53,473 nt of DNA, from the NCBI GenBank assembly GCA_964548655.1, contig CAZJQT010000004.1:1-53473 (forward strand). Reading direction: 5' to 3'. The first letter of the stretch is position 1. Every line of letters starts with the position of its first letter. Position numbers and translations under genes: made by a program. This document shows, one piece after another, positions 24,995 through 32,116 of this stretch. The stretch comes from CAZJQT01 sp964548655. Lineage in GTDB: Bacteria; Patescibacteriota; Saccharimonadia; Saccharimonadales; CAZJQT01. The notes beneath the pieces are model-generated. The model was not told the DNA's origin, made no database searches, and worked only from the letters and a program-made list of their open reading frames with translations.

Positions 24995-26074
24995 TTGAAG
25001 AAATTAAACTTAAATAAACACAGGGTGATTGGTTGGTGGTTTGTTAATTGGTGGCGCAAAATAGTCTTGATAATAATGGCATTTTTGATGCTCAGTATCG
25101 GCAGTATGTATGCCATTGCACGTTGGTACATACACGAACACGCCCATGAGCCTCTGCGGCTTGGCGCCACTTTTATACCCGACTATGCTACGCAGTTAGG
25201 CGTCGACCCCAAAGAGACCATGGATGCTATTATTGGCGACTTGGGTGTGAGGAATCTGCGTTTGGTTAGCTATTGGGAGGATATCGAGCCTACGCCTGGG
25301 CAATATGACTTTTCGACACTGGATTGGCAGTTTGCTAAAGCTGAAGCCGCCCACGTCCATGTAGCCTTGGCTATAGGCTTGCGCCAGCCGCGCTGGCCGG
25401 AGTGCCATGAACCAGACTGGGCTTTTGGCTTACCCAAAGATCAGTGGCACACAGACCTAGCCAACTTTATCCGGGCCGTTGTCAATCGTTATAAAACCAG
25501 TCCAGCACTAGATAGTTACCAGCTAGAAAACGAGTTTTTCCTAAAAGTCTTTGGCGAATGCACCGACTTTGATCGTGACCGATTGGTTAGTGAGTTCAAC
25601 CTGGTCAAAAGTCTCGATCCTAACCATAAGCTGGTGGTTAGCATGAGTAACAACGCCATCGGTACGCCAGTTGGTGAGCCCACCCCGGATGAATGGGCTA
25701 TCTCAGTCTATAAGCGAGTTTGGGACAAAGGGGTTACTAAACGTTATTTTGAGTACCCGATTCCAGCTTGGTATTACGCCTTTCGAGCCGGATTTACCGA
25801 GCTAACACGCCATCACGATAGTTTTATTCATGAGCTTCAGGCTGAGGCTTGGCTACCGGACCCGTACACAATTGCCGACGCGCCGCTGAGTGAAATGGCC
25901 AAGACTATGACACCTCAACGTTTGCAAGACCGTTTTGCCTATGGCGAAGCTACCGGCATGCGCGAAGTCGACCTGTGGGGCGTTGAGTGGTGGTATCAGA
26001 TGAAGGTCAAGCGCGGCCAACCCGAGCTTTGGAACGTAGCCAAGCAAGAATACGCTAAAGCAAATAAGCGTTGA
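24995..26074 (+). CDS. Membrane-anchored TIM-barrel glycoside hydrolase-like protein
   Basis: The 359-residue protein has a basic N-terminus, one membrane helix (about 24-45) and a clan-A-type barrel. NLRLVSYWEDIEPTPGQYDF resembles the early strands of GH42/GH39/GH5 enzymes; YQLENEF supplies the likely acid/base Glu and HELQAEAW the likely nucleophile Glu. Its substrate cannot be assigned. The start is uncertain: TTG at 24995 keeps a positive N-terminus, while GTG at 25025 is an alternative. It is divergent from the GT2 gene, with overlapping promoters. Confidence 0.75.
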   Translation: MKKLNLNKHRVIGWWFVNWWRKIVLIIMAFLMLSIGSMYAIARWYIHEHAHEPLRLGATFIPDYATQLGVDPKETMDAIIGDLGVRNLRLVSYWEDIEPTPGQYDFSTLDWQFAKAEAAHVHVALAIGLRQPRWPECHEPDWAFGLPKDQWHTDLANFIRAVVNRYKTSPALDSYQLENEFFLKVFGECTDFDRDRLVSEFNLVKSLDPNHKLVVSMSNNAIGTPVGEPTPDEWAISVYKRVWDKGVTKRYFEYPIPAWYYAFRAGFTELTRHHDSFIHELQAEAWLPDPYTIADAPLSEMAKTMTPQRLQDRFAYGEATGMREVDLWGVEWWYQMKVKRGQPELWNVAKQEYAKANKR

Positions 26075-26104
26075 TAATCTGTTAACAGTAGTATAATCAT
26101 GGTC

Positions 26105-26557
26105 ATGGCTAAGAAGAAAGCTAATCAGTCAAAGCAGATTGTAAATCGCCGCGCCAAGTTTGATTACGCGCTGGGCGATGAGTTCGTGGCGGGCATAGCT
26201 CTGACGGGCGCTGAAACTAAAGCCCTAAGGCGTGGGCATGGTCAATTACAAGGTGCCTACGTAGTCGTCAAAGACGGCGAGGTATGGTTACTGAATGCCA
26301 AAATTATGGGTGACAACGCTATTAAAATCAGCGAAGAAGACCAAGTACGTAGCCGTAAACTACTGGTTAGGCGTCGAGAACTAGAGCAATTAGCCAACGC
26401 CAAACAAAACGGCCAATCTATCATACCGACCGGAATACTAACCAAGGGCCGCTACATAAAAGTCCGCATTGCCACCGGCCGTGGCAAAAAGAAATACGAT
26501 AAGAGGGAAGTCATCAAAAAACGCGAACAAGAACGAAACGTACGACAAATGGTCTGA
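26105..26557 (+). CDS. smpB: tmRNA-binding protein SmpB
   Basis: This 150-residue trans-translation factor has the OB-fold motifs NRRAKFDY, GIALTGAETKALR, VWLLNAKI and the basic C-terminal tail GKKKYDKREVIKKREQERN. It delivers tmRNA to stalled ribosomes. I chose the second ATG at 26105: TATAAT (26092-26097) ends seven bases upstream, whereas the first ATG at 26099 is only one base from the -10 box. No tmRNA gene was found next to it in this window. Confidence 0.95.
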   Translation: MAKKKANQSKQIVNRRAKFDYALGDEFVAGIALTGAETKALRRGHGQLQGAYVVVKDGEVWLLNAKIMGDNAIKISEEDQVRSRKLLVRRRELEQLANAKQNGQSIIPTGILTKGRYIKVRIATGRGKKKYDKREVIKKREQERNVRQMV

Positions 26558-26694
26558 CGCTTGTTTGGTTTCACCACCTCAGATATAATTCCAGCGTCTT
26601 ACCCTGAATTTTTTTAGGGAAAAGAGCAGCCCGCTAAAATGTATTCCATTTTGCCGGCGCGATGAGAAAAACCGTAGGTTTGTCTCATAACTAA

Positions 26695-26769
26695 TCCCGG
26701 GTAGCTCAATGGTGGAGCAAGAAGCTGTTAACTTCGAGGTTGTCGGTTCGAGTCCGACCCCGGGAGCCA
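26695..26769 (+). tRNA. tRNA-Asn (GTT)
   Basis: The cloverleaf is complete: acceptor TCCCGGG/CCCGGGA, D-arm with AGCTCAATGGTGGAGC, anticodon loop CTGTTAA giving GTT, T-arm GTCGGTTCGAGTCCGAC, discriminator G and an encoded CCA. Confidence 0.97.
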
Positions 26770-26778
26770 AAATAATAG

Positions 26779-26806
26779 TCCCAGCCAAAGGTTGGGGCTT
26801 TTATTT
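26779..26806 (+). terminator. Intrinsic terminator after tRNA-Asn
   Basis: CCCAGCC (26780-26786) pairs with GGTTGGG (26790-26796, one G-T pair) over an AAA loop, followed by a T-rich run CTTTTATTTT. Confidence 0.75.
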
Positions 26807-26809
26807 TGA

Positions 26810-26975
26810 CGTTCTGAGAATCAGAACCTCGAACCGAAGGTTCGGTCATCAAGCTTCACGCGCAGAAACTCGTTTCGAGCACGAAGCGCAGATGTGCGTT
26901 TGCCCGACCCCATTTAGGCGACGACGGACTCCGACCCGACACAGAGGAAAGTGCTTGTCCAGCCTCTGAAACCAG
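26810..26975. other. Non-coding segment rich in short hairpins after tRNA-Asn
   Basis: No credible gene lies between the tRNA-Asn terminator and the promoter at 26979. The stretch contains consecutive small palindromes: TTCTGA-GAA-TCAGAA, CGAACC-GAA-GGTTCG, CTCG-TTT-CGAG and CAGAGG...CCTCTG, and several CCGACCC repeats resembling the tRNA T-arm. It could be an unnamed RNA or decayed tRNA-like sequence. It is not a tmRNA: no tag frame and no 3' CCA arm. Confidence 0.4.
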
Positions 26976-26978
26976 ACT

Positions 26979-27007
26979 TTGACATATTCCTTTCCTTGTG
27001 TTATTGT
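26979..27007 (+). promoter_or_regulatory. Leaderless-type promoter of the 27014 gene
   Basis: Perfect TTGACA at 26979-26984, a 17-base spacer, TATTGT at 27002-27007, then six bases to the ATG at 27014. It shows that the longer frame from 26951 is not the real start. Confidence 0.75.
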
Positions 27008-27013
27008 AATCTT

Positions 27014-27421
27014 ATGCAACATGATCGCGCCTCTTTCTTACATGCTACGGCCGAGATATTAAAGCGAGGTTATACGTTAACAAATCGCGATATAGCGGAG
27101 ATAATGCCGTACTATGGCTACTCAGAAACTAGTGCACACATAAACGTAAGCAGTGTATTGAATCCTTTTTCGAATAGAAGGATGCTTGCTCAAATGGGTG
27201 TCGAATTAACTACCTTAGTTCACAAGAGCCAATTAATCTATGTCGATGGAAATTTACCTGCAGATGAACTAGTAGATCTTGACACATCAGTGGCCCAAAT
27301 CAATCAGTCTATTGACGCTCGAACCGACACAAGATGGGAGCATAATCCAAAAGCAGGTCAACAGCAAATGTTTTCACCCAGTCAACTGCGCAAAATCAGT
27401 CCCGAAGCTGATCCTAGGTAG
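27014..27421 (+). CDS. Hypothetical protein
   Basis: This 135-residue protein has a mixed helical N-terminus (EILKRGYTLTNRDIAEIMPYYG) that could be a small helix-turn-helix-like domain, but no family is recognised. The start is fixed by the promoter ending six bases upstream. It opens the run of short unfamiliar genes that extends to about 31.1 kb. Function unknown. Confidence 0.65.
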   Translation: MQHDRASFLHATAEILKRGYTLTNRDIAEIMPYYGYSETSAHINVSSVLNPFSNRRMLAQMGVELTTLVHKSQLIYVDGNLPADELVDLDTSVAQINQSIDARTDTRWEHNPKAGQQQMFSPSQLRKISPEADPR

Positions 27422-27537
27422 CCGCTACTAAGGGTAGCTCTTCTAGCTAAGGCCTTCTTATTAAATAACAACGAGCTTCTAACTTTAATCGTAACTTAGA
27501 GCTATAAAAATCTGCTGCCCGACCCTGTAAGCTACTT

Positions 27538-27566
27538 TTGACTAAAAGGTACTTTTGTGGTATTTT
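27538..27566 (+). promoter_or_regulatory. Promoter of the 27576 gene
   Basis: TTGACT at 27538-27543, a 17-base spacer and TATTTT at 27561-27566 lie nine bases upstream of the ATG at 27576. Confidence 0.55.
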
Positions 27567-27575
27567 ATTACAACT

Positions 27576-28022
27576 ATGGTGTCTGGAACTATACTTATCC
27601 GTCCTTCAATCTACGAAGTACTAAGCGGTGAATTTAGGCCGTCATCCGATAAGCAACATCGTCGGCACACTCTAGCCAATTTGGCACTAGCAACTTTTAA
27701 CAAGGGCGATGGGGTAGGTGTTGACATTGAAGGATATACCAATTTGCAATATAGACCTTCTTGGGCACCTGTGGAAAGCAGAGTAAGATGCCAGCAAATT
27801 CCACATTCTGCAGATTGGCTGTTAAGACTTTTGAAGATCGAAATAGATGAAATACCTATTCTTGAGATCCATGATTCTACCGATAAGCCTAACAGGAACT
27901 TGGTTGTGGTGAGCAACACAAAAGATCTTCGCTTTAGTTTGTCCGATATAGAATCGGACCCTGTTCACGTAAGGTCATATGTCACAAACTTGGCGCAGGA
28001 CGTATTTAACAAATTAAAATAG
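27576..28022 (+). CDS. Hypothetical protein
   Basis: This is a 148-residue soluble protein with no recognised family, signal peptide or membrane helix. I chose the ATG at 27576 over the upstream TTG at 27555 because a -35/-10 pair lies immediately before it. The ~150 bases on each side are non-coding and AT-rich with nothing further seen. Function unknown. Confidence 0.62.
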   Translation: MVSGTILIRPSIYEVLSGEFRPSSDKQHRRHTLANLALATFNKGDGVGVDIEGYTNLQYRPSWAPVESRVRCQQIPHSADWLLRLLKIEIDEIPILEIHDSTDKPNRNLVVVSNTKDLRFSLSDIESDPVHVRSYVTNLAQDVFNKLK

Positions 28023-28173
28023 TCCTAACTTCCACTACTACGCGGAACCACATTTTTCTCTGTTAATCACAAGCGTTACGTTTATTTTCGATTGCAGCAA
28101 GAGAACAATGAATTATTTGTACTTGCAAATACTTTATCTAAATCTACAATATTAAATATAATAAGGAGCTAGT

Positions 28174-28614
28174 ATGACACGTGCAGAAACAGATTCAATG
28201 TTCAGTGTTGAGAGTACATCCGTTGAAATTGTTCCTGGTCAGCCCTATGAAGTAAAAAGTGTCAAAATCAAGCCAGAGGCACTAGAGGGGTTTGACGCTC
28301 GTACTATTGGCAAGCCAGTTATCGCATGCATACTTTCTCATACCATCAACGGTATGTTAGAGCACGGTGATGTTGCACTTGGTCTTGACTTAGGATCTCG
28401 GCGAGAAGTCCTTGAAAGTAGCGGTAGGTTGCTCGCCATAATGGGTGTTGGAGCCGACATACTAACCGAACTTTCTCCACGAACTGATGGAGCAAATTGG
28501 AATGAATGGCTTCGGGATACTTTCCCGCAAGCTGTAGCAGAAATTCACGGCACAGAGTCACAAGCATCACAGATTGCTCAAACAGAAATGGGCTTGCTGG
28601 ACTTTACTCCTTAA
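28174..28614 (+). CDS. Hypothetical protein
   Basis: The 146-residue acidic soluble protein is not assigned to a family. The ATG has AAGGAG six to seven bases upstream after an AT-rich leader, so this gene uses conventional initiation. The central part (GKPVIACILSHTINGMLEHGDVALGLDLG) is hydrophobic but too short and polar to be a membrane segment. Function unknown. Confidence 0.68.
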   Translation: MTRAETDSMFSVESTSVEIVPGQPYEVKSVKIKPEALEGFDARTIGKPVIACILSHTINGMLEHGDVALGLDLGSRREVLESSGRLLAIMGVGADILTELSPRTDGANWNEWLRDTFPQAVAEIHGTESQASQIAQTEMGLLDFTP

Positions 28615-28685
28615 TGCACCAGTTTGAATTCTTGCGATAAATCGCTCTTTATTATGGTTCTATCTTCCATCTCTGAAGAACCAAT

Positions 28686-28714
28686 TTGACCATAATTCTT
28701 TTTTATGATATGGT
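28686..28714 (+). promoter_or_regulatory. Leaderless-type promoter of the GNAT gene
   Basis: TTGACC at 28686-28691, a 17-base spacer, TATGGT at 28709-28714, then six bases to the ATG at 28721. Confidence 0.68.
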
Positions 28715-28720
28715 TTATTT

Positions 28721-29155
28721 ATGACGATCTCTGTGGAACATCTGGTAGGTATTGATAAACTTCCTGACGCACATTTTGTGCGTGCCGAAGTATTTCAGAA
28801 AGAGCAAGGCATCTCTGCAGATGACGATTTTGATGGTTTAGATAATACGGCCGAACAATTTGTTGCCTATGAAGATGGCAACCCTATAGGAACAGCTCGA
28901 TATCGTGTACTGCCCGATAAAGTCGGTAAGGTAGAGCGAGTTGCCGTTTTTAAAGCGCATCGTGGTAAAAAAGTCGGGCGTGCCATTATGGATTCTGTTT
29001 CCGAGACAGCAAAAGAGCAAGGTTTAGCAAAGCTAGTTTTAGACTCACAGGTTAGTGCGGCTAATTTTTATGAAAGTTTGGGTTACCAAAAAGACGGCGA
29101 TGAGTTTGATGAAGTCGGTATACCGCACATCAAGATGGTTTTAGAGCTAGAATAA
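28721..29155 (+). CDS. GNAT-family N-acetyltransferase
   Basis: The 144-residue acetyltransferase has the acetyl-CoA loop VERVAVFKAHRGKKVGRAIMD (R/Q-x-x-G-x-G/A-like) and the C-terminal NFYESLGYQKDG typical of the YitI/ElaA-like GNAT group. It would transfer an acetyl group to an amine; the substrate is unknown. A leaderless-type promoter precedes it and an intrinsic terminator follows directly, so it is monocistronic. Confidence 0.87.
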   Translation: MTISVEHLVGIDKLPDAHFVRAEVFQKEQGISADDDFDGLDNTAEQFVAYEDGNPIGTARYRVLPDKVGKVERVAVFKAHRGKKVGRAIMDSVSETAKEQGLAKLVLDSQVSAANFYESLGYQKDGDEFDEVGIPHIKMVLELE

Positions 29156-29180
29156 CGGAAGCAAAAAGCTTCCGTTTTTG
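29154..29180 (+). terminator. Intrinsic terminator after the GNAT gene
   Basis: AACGGAAGC (29154-29162) pairs perfectly with GCTTCCGTT (29168-29176) over an AAAAA loop and runs into TTTTT. Confidence 0.9.
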
Positions 29181-29200
29181 TTTTGGAGTAGAATACTAAC

Positions 29201-29992
29201 GTGAAGCCAATTAATCAGTTATTAGATCTTTCAGATAAAGCGGCTATTGTTACGGGTGGTGCAAAAGGTATTGGCCAGGGCATAGCCTATAGGCTAGCCG
29301 AAGCTGGTGCTAAGGTCTTGGTAGCAGATATGGATGAAGCTGCTGCTCAGAAGACTGCGAACGAACTGACGGGTAAGGGTTGGACCGCAGAGGCGTGTAA
29401 GGTCGACGTGTCAGATGAGGCACAAGTCGAGACGATGATTGCTGCCTGTAAAGATAAGTTTGGCTCGGTAGATATTCTAGTAAACAACGCCGGCATCTAC
29501 CCTCCAAAGCCTGTTATGCAGATGTCAGAAGACGAATTCGAACGTGTTATTCATGTAAATTTACGAAGTGTATTCCTAACAACCAAACATGCCGCCGAAG
29601 TTATGAAAACACAAGGAGGCGGCAAGATTATCAACATCACGTCTATTGATGCCCTCCACCCCTCAATGGTTGGCCTGGCTCATTACGATGCTTCCAAGCA
29701 TGGCGTCTGGGGCTTTACTAAAAACTCAGCTCTTGAACTTGCCCAACATAAGATTTGGGTCAATGCTATTGCCCCGGGCGGCATTACCACACCTGGCGTG
29801 GCCGCAATGAGCCAAGGTGCATCGGCCGAGCAGATGGCAGCATCAACCAAGGCTTTCATGGCCAAAATCCCAATGCGTCGAATGGGTGAACCTGATGAAA
29901 TTGGCATGGTCGCTCTATTCTTGGCTAGTGATATGTCGAGCTATATGACTGGTGAGCAAATAGTAGTGGACGGTGGAGCTTTGCTTAGCTAA
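29201..29992 (+). CDS. Short-chain dehydrogenase/reductase
   Basis: This 263-residue classical SDR has the cofactor motif TGGAKGIGQG, an Asp after strand 2 (VADMDE) indicating NAD(H) preference, NNAG, a catalytic Ser in NITSIDA and Y-x3-K in YDASKHG. The C-terminal GEQIVVDGG is typical of the gluconate 5-dehydrogenase/3-oxoacyl-ACP reductase-like group. The exact substrate cannot be assigned. GTG start with TAGAAT ending six bases upstream. Confidence 0.9.
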   Translation: MKPINQLLDLSDKAAIVTGGAKGIGQGIAYRLAEAGAKVLVADMDEAAAQKTANELTGKGWTAEACKVDVSDEAQVETMIAACKDKFGSVDILVNNAGIYPPKPVMQMSEDEFERVIHVNLRSVFLTTKHAAEVMKTQGGGKIINITSIDALHPSMVGLAHYDASKHGVWGFTKNSALELAQHKIWVNAIAPGGITTPGVAAMSQGASAEQMAASTKAFMAKIPMRRMGEPDEIGMVALFLASDMSSYMTGEQIVVDGGALLS

Positions 29993-30047
29993 CAGCAACG
30001 GGGCTGCACAGAAAGCCAAGTGTTAAAAAAATTGGTAGAATAACCTC

Positions 30048-30359
30048 ATGCAAACAAAACAAATTGCCACTGGTGTAGTCCACGAGGTACCAGCGGACTT
30101 ACGTAAAGCTCTGTTGTCTGATAAGTCCGCGCTGGAGCGATGGGAAGACCTGACACCACTGGCGCGCAATGAGTGGATTTGCTGGACCATAAACGTCAAA
30201 ACAGAGGAGACCAGGAAAAAACACGTTGATCGTGTAATATCCGAACTGCTGGAAGGCGTTCGCCGACCTTGTTGTTGGATAGGTTGTATCCACCGCACAG
30301 ATAAGCCGATAAGCCGGTCAGTGCAGTGGGCACTCGATAGGCAGTCTAAGGCCAAATAA
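30048..30359 (+). CDS. YdeI/OmpD-associated-family protein
   Basis: The 103-residue protein resembles the YdeI/OmpD-associated (bacteriocin-protection-like) family: DLRKALLSDKSALERWEDLTPLARNEWICWI-like sequence followed by a R-K-K-H helix end (ETRKKHVDRVISELLEG). Its biochemical role is not established. TAGAAT ends six bases before the ATG, with no ribosome-binding site. Confidence 0.75.
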   Translation: MQTKQIATGVVHEVPADLRKALLSDKSALERWEDLTPLARNEWICWTINVKTEETRKKHVDRVISELLEGVRRPCCWIGCIHRTDKPISRSVQWALDRQSKAK

Positions 30360-30395
30360 GCCACAAAGGATTGGCAATTTTGCTATCATGACAAC

Positions 30396-30566
30396 ATGAG
30401 TGAATTTACAGATGGATTAACAGAAGAAGGAGCGAATAAACTTGCAGATCTAGTTATCACTCGCTTGCCCATGAATGGCTTTTCGTTAATACGTGCCTCA
30501 CTTGAAGTTCTTGAAATTCCAGTTCCTGACGAGATGAACAAAGATGAATTTATTGCTCAGTTATAA
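30396..30566 (+). CDS. Small hypothetical protein
   Basis: A 56-residue acidic frame starts at the ATG at 30396, with TATCAT ending exactly six bases upstream, the same layout as its neighbours. The product looks like a compact helical protein (GANKLADLVITRL, SLIRASLEVLEI). No family recognised. The promoter position is the main evidence that it is real. Confidence 0.5.
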   Translation: MSEFTDGLTEEGANKLADLVITRLPMNGFSLIRASLEVLEIPVPDEMNKDEFIAQL

Positions 30567-30601
30567 GATAGCTAACATCGCTTCTTTGATATACTAAAAT
30601 C

Positions 30602-30811
30602 ATGCAAAAAATAGCTACAAGGGTGTTTATTTACGCGTCAGTTGTTTTTGGTATTCTAGGAATCATCATGGTCATGTCCGGAAAAGGTCCAGGTGAGGGC
30701 GGTACTTTGTTTAATGTCATCTTAACCAAGCTCTTTTTCACAACCGTTTTTGTCATCTTAACTTCATTTGCTTTAAGCGTTGCCGGAAAATACCTAAACG
30801 GCAAATCCTAG
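30602..30811 (+). CDS. Small membrane protein of unknown function
   Basis: The 69-residue protein has two hydrophobic helices (about 8-25 and 38-60) joined by a glycine-rich loop GKGPGEGG. TATACT ends six bases before the ATG. It may be cotranscribed with nothing else, since the next gene is on the opposite strand. Function unknown. Confidence 0.6.
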   Translation: MQKIATRVFIYASVVFGILGIIMVMSGKGPGEGGTLFNVILTKLFFTTVFVILTSFALSVAGKYLNGKS

Positions 30812-30854
30812 CTCTCAAAGCCGTAATAACAAATAGATTTTTATGTGACAGAGT

Positions 30855-31091
30855 TTATTTGCGAGCTACCAATTTTTGCACTGTGACTACTGCCCATGAT
30901 AGCGAGATTATAGCAGCCGTAGTTGTCGCAAAGTACAGATGTAAGGTAAATAAACAAAAACTTATGACAGCTGGGAAAATGATGTTCATAACCGAACTAG
31001 TTAGCGAAGGTTTTTGTTTGCTCCAGATTATGAACTGCAATGCAATAATTATACCGATTTGGCATGATGCGATGACGGTGTCTTGCCACAT
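30855..31091 (-). CDS. Small membrane protein of unknown function
   Basis: The 78-residue protein has two to three hydrophobic helices (SCQIGIIIALQFIIW, VMNIIFPAVISFCLFTLHLYF, IISLSWAVVTVQKL). On this strand TATCAT ends six bases before the ATG at 31091, which favours this frame over the overlapping plus-strand frame of similar length. Function unknown. Confidence 0.5.
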   Translation of the reverse strand: MWQDTVIASCQIGIIIALQFIIWSKQKPSLTSSVMNIIFPAVISFCLFTLHLYFATTTAAIISLSWAVVTVQKLVARK

Positions 31092-31136
31092 GCAGCCATG
31101 ATACTATCAAACGCTGGATCGCCCTAGCTCAAGTAG

Positions 31137-31892
31137 CTACTGGGCTGACCAGGTGAGAGAGAAGTTGCGTTTGGTGCTATCAAAGCTAGATGGTGTCGAG
31201 TGCATGCCATAAGGGTTGACCATTGTGATGGGATCTAGACTGGAGAAGCTGCCAAGCGCTGAGCCGTTGGCCAAGGCATTGCTAAAGTTAGCGCTAGCAA
31301 AGTTGGCTAGCGGCAAAGTACCACCACTCCATGGTGCTTCCACAACGACTTCAGCCGAAGTGCGGCGGGCCGAACCACCCTTTTGGGAGGTAGAAAAACT
31401 TTTGCCAGTTGTTAAGTCGGTCAGGTTCAGCGTGTAGCTGTTGCCACCACCGTATGTTACTGAGGCAGCCATGTTATCACCGGCGTGAATAACCACACCG
31501 ACTGAAAAACTGCGTTTTGGATACATTTCATACCACGCGCTATAGCTAGGTGTGCCACCAGAACAATCGGCTTCGGTGCCAAGCTGTTCAACAGTAGAGG
31601 AGTTGTAGCCATCCAGGCCAACCCAGTATGAAGAATAGGCATTTTGTGAGGTGCAACTAACGGCTGGTTGCTGCCAGTTGGCTGACACACTGTTAAAACT
31701 ACCGTTCGCACCGTAGGCTGCGTAGCCTGACCAGTTAGAGCTGGTGCCATGACGCAGGCGAATATTAGGTCCATGTGCAGATACAGCAGCCGAAGCATTG
31801 GCAGTTACAGAAATACTACCTAATGCAACTGCGCTAAGGATGACAAAACCTCGTTTGAAATGCTGGAGTAAATTAATCATATTGATAGTCAT
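31137..31892 (-). CDS. Secreted G1-family (eqolisin) glutamic peptidase
   Basis: The 251-residue protein has a signal peptide (hydrophobic core about residues 15-32, ANASA cleavage region) and a G1 peptidase domain. Family hallmarks are SSNWSGYAAYG near the mature N-terminus, WVGLDGYNSSTVEQLGTEADC containing the catalytic Gln, and AEVVVEAPWSGG containing the catalytic Glu. Such enzymes work at acidic pH outside the cell. The family is best known from fungi and occurs sporadically in bacteria. The start could also be the ATG at 31880. A TATAGT box lies five bases upstream of 31892. Confidence 0.85.
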   Translation of the reverse strand: MTINMINLLQHFKRGFVILSAVALGSISVTANASAAVSAHGPNIRLRHGTSSNWSGYAAYGANGSFNSVSANWQQPAVSCTSQNAYSSYWVGLDGYNSSTVEQLGTEADCSGGTPSYSAWYEMYPKRSFSVGVVIHAGDNMAASVTYGGGNSYTLNLTDLTTGKSFSTSQKGGSARRTSAEVVVEAPWSGGTLPLANFASANFSNALANGSALGSFSSLDPITMVNPYGMHSTPSSFDSTKRNFSLTWSAQ

Positions 31893-31943
31893 ATCATACT
31901 ATAAACCGCCTGCATAGCTTGTGTTTGTGCGTGGCCAAAAGTT

Positions 31944-31976
31944 TTAGATGACTAAAGACGCATGTACCACGGTGTT
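31944..31976 (-). pseudogene. Possible remnant of a sortase 3' end
   Basis: On the minus strand this reads NTVVHASLVI-stop, against NTVVYASLAI-stop at the end of the sortase gene at 33286. Four identical amino acids use different third codon bases, and both end in TAA, as expected for diverged coding copies. Similarity ends upstream, where no catalytic TCGG motif is found. It is only eleven codons, so chance cannot be excluded. Confidence 0.35.
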
Positions 31977-32010
31977 TTGGAATCTTAATAGACTTTGCGG
32001 CAAGCCGTGA

Positions 32011-32040
32011 AGTTGTCTGTAAGATATTTTACAGACAACT
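32011..32040. repeat. Perfect 12-bp inverted repeat in the divergent intergenic region
   Basis: AGTTGTCTGTAA, a six-base loop GATATT, then TTACAGACAACT. It sits between the divergent G1 peptidase and TSP3-repeat genes, with a second palindrome ATTAATAA/TTATTAAT at 32052-32073. No T-run follows, so an operator or RNA element is more likely than a terminator. Confidence 0.6.
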
Positions 32041-32116
32041 GGGGTAGATTGATTAATAATGCCGTTTATTAATACTTAAGCTTATATACAAAGAAAGATC
32101 AAATATAGGTTCAAAT

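Noticed and set aside
26709..26969. Open frame running through tRNA-Asn
   Set aside because: It overlaps the tRNA, terminator and hairpin region and has no start signal.
26558..26975. tmRNA gene beside smpB
   Set aside because: No tag-peptide frame, no pseudoknot series and no second CCA-ended T-arm are present. Only tRNA-Asn and small hairpins were found.
30859..31101. Plus-strand frame opposite the 30855-31091 membrane protein
   Set aside because: It has no promoter or ribosome-binding site. The minus-strand frame has hydrophobic helices and a -10 box six bases before its ATG.
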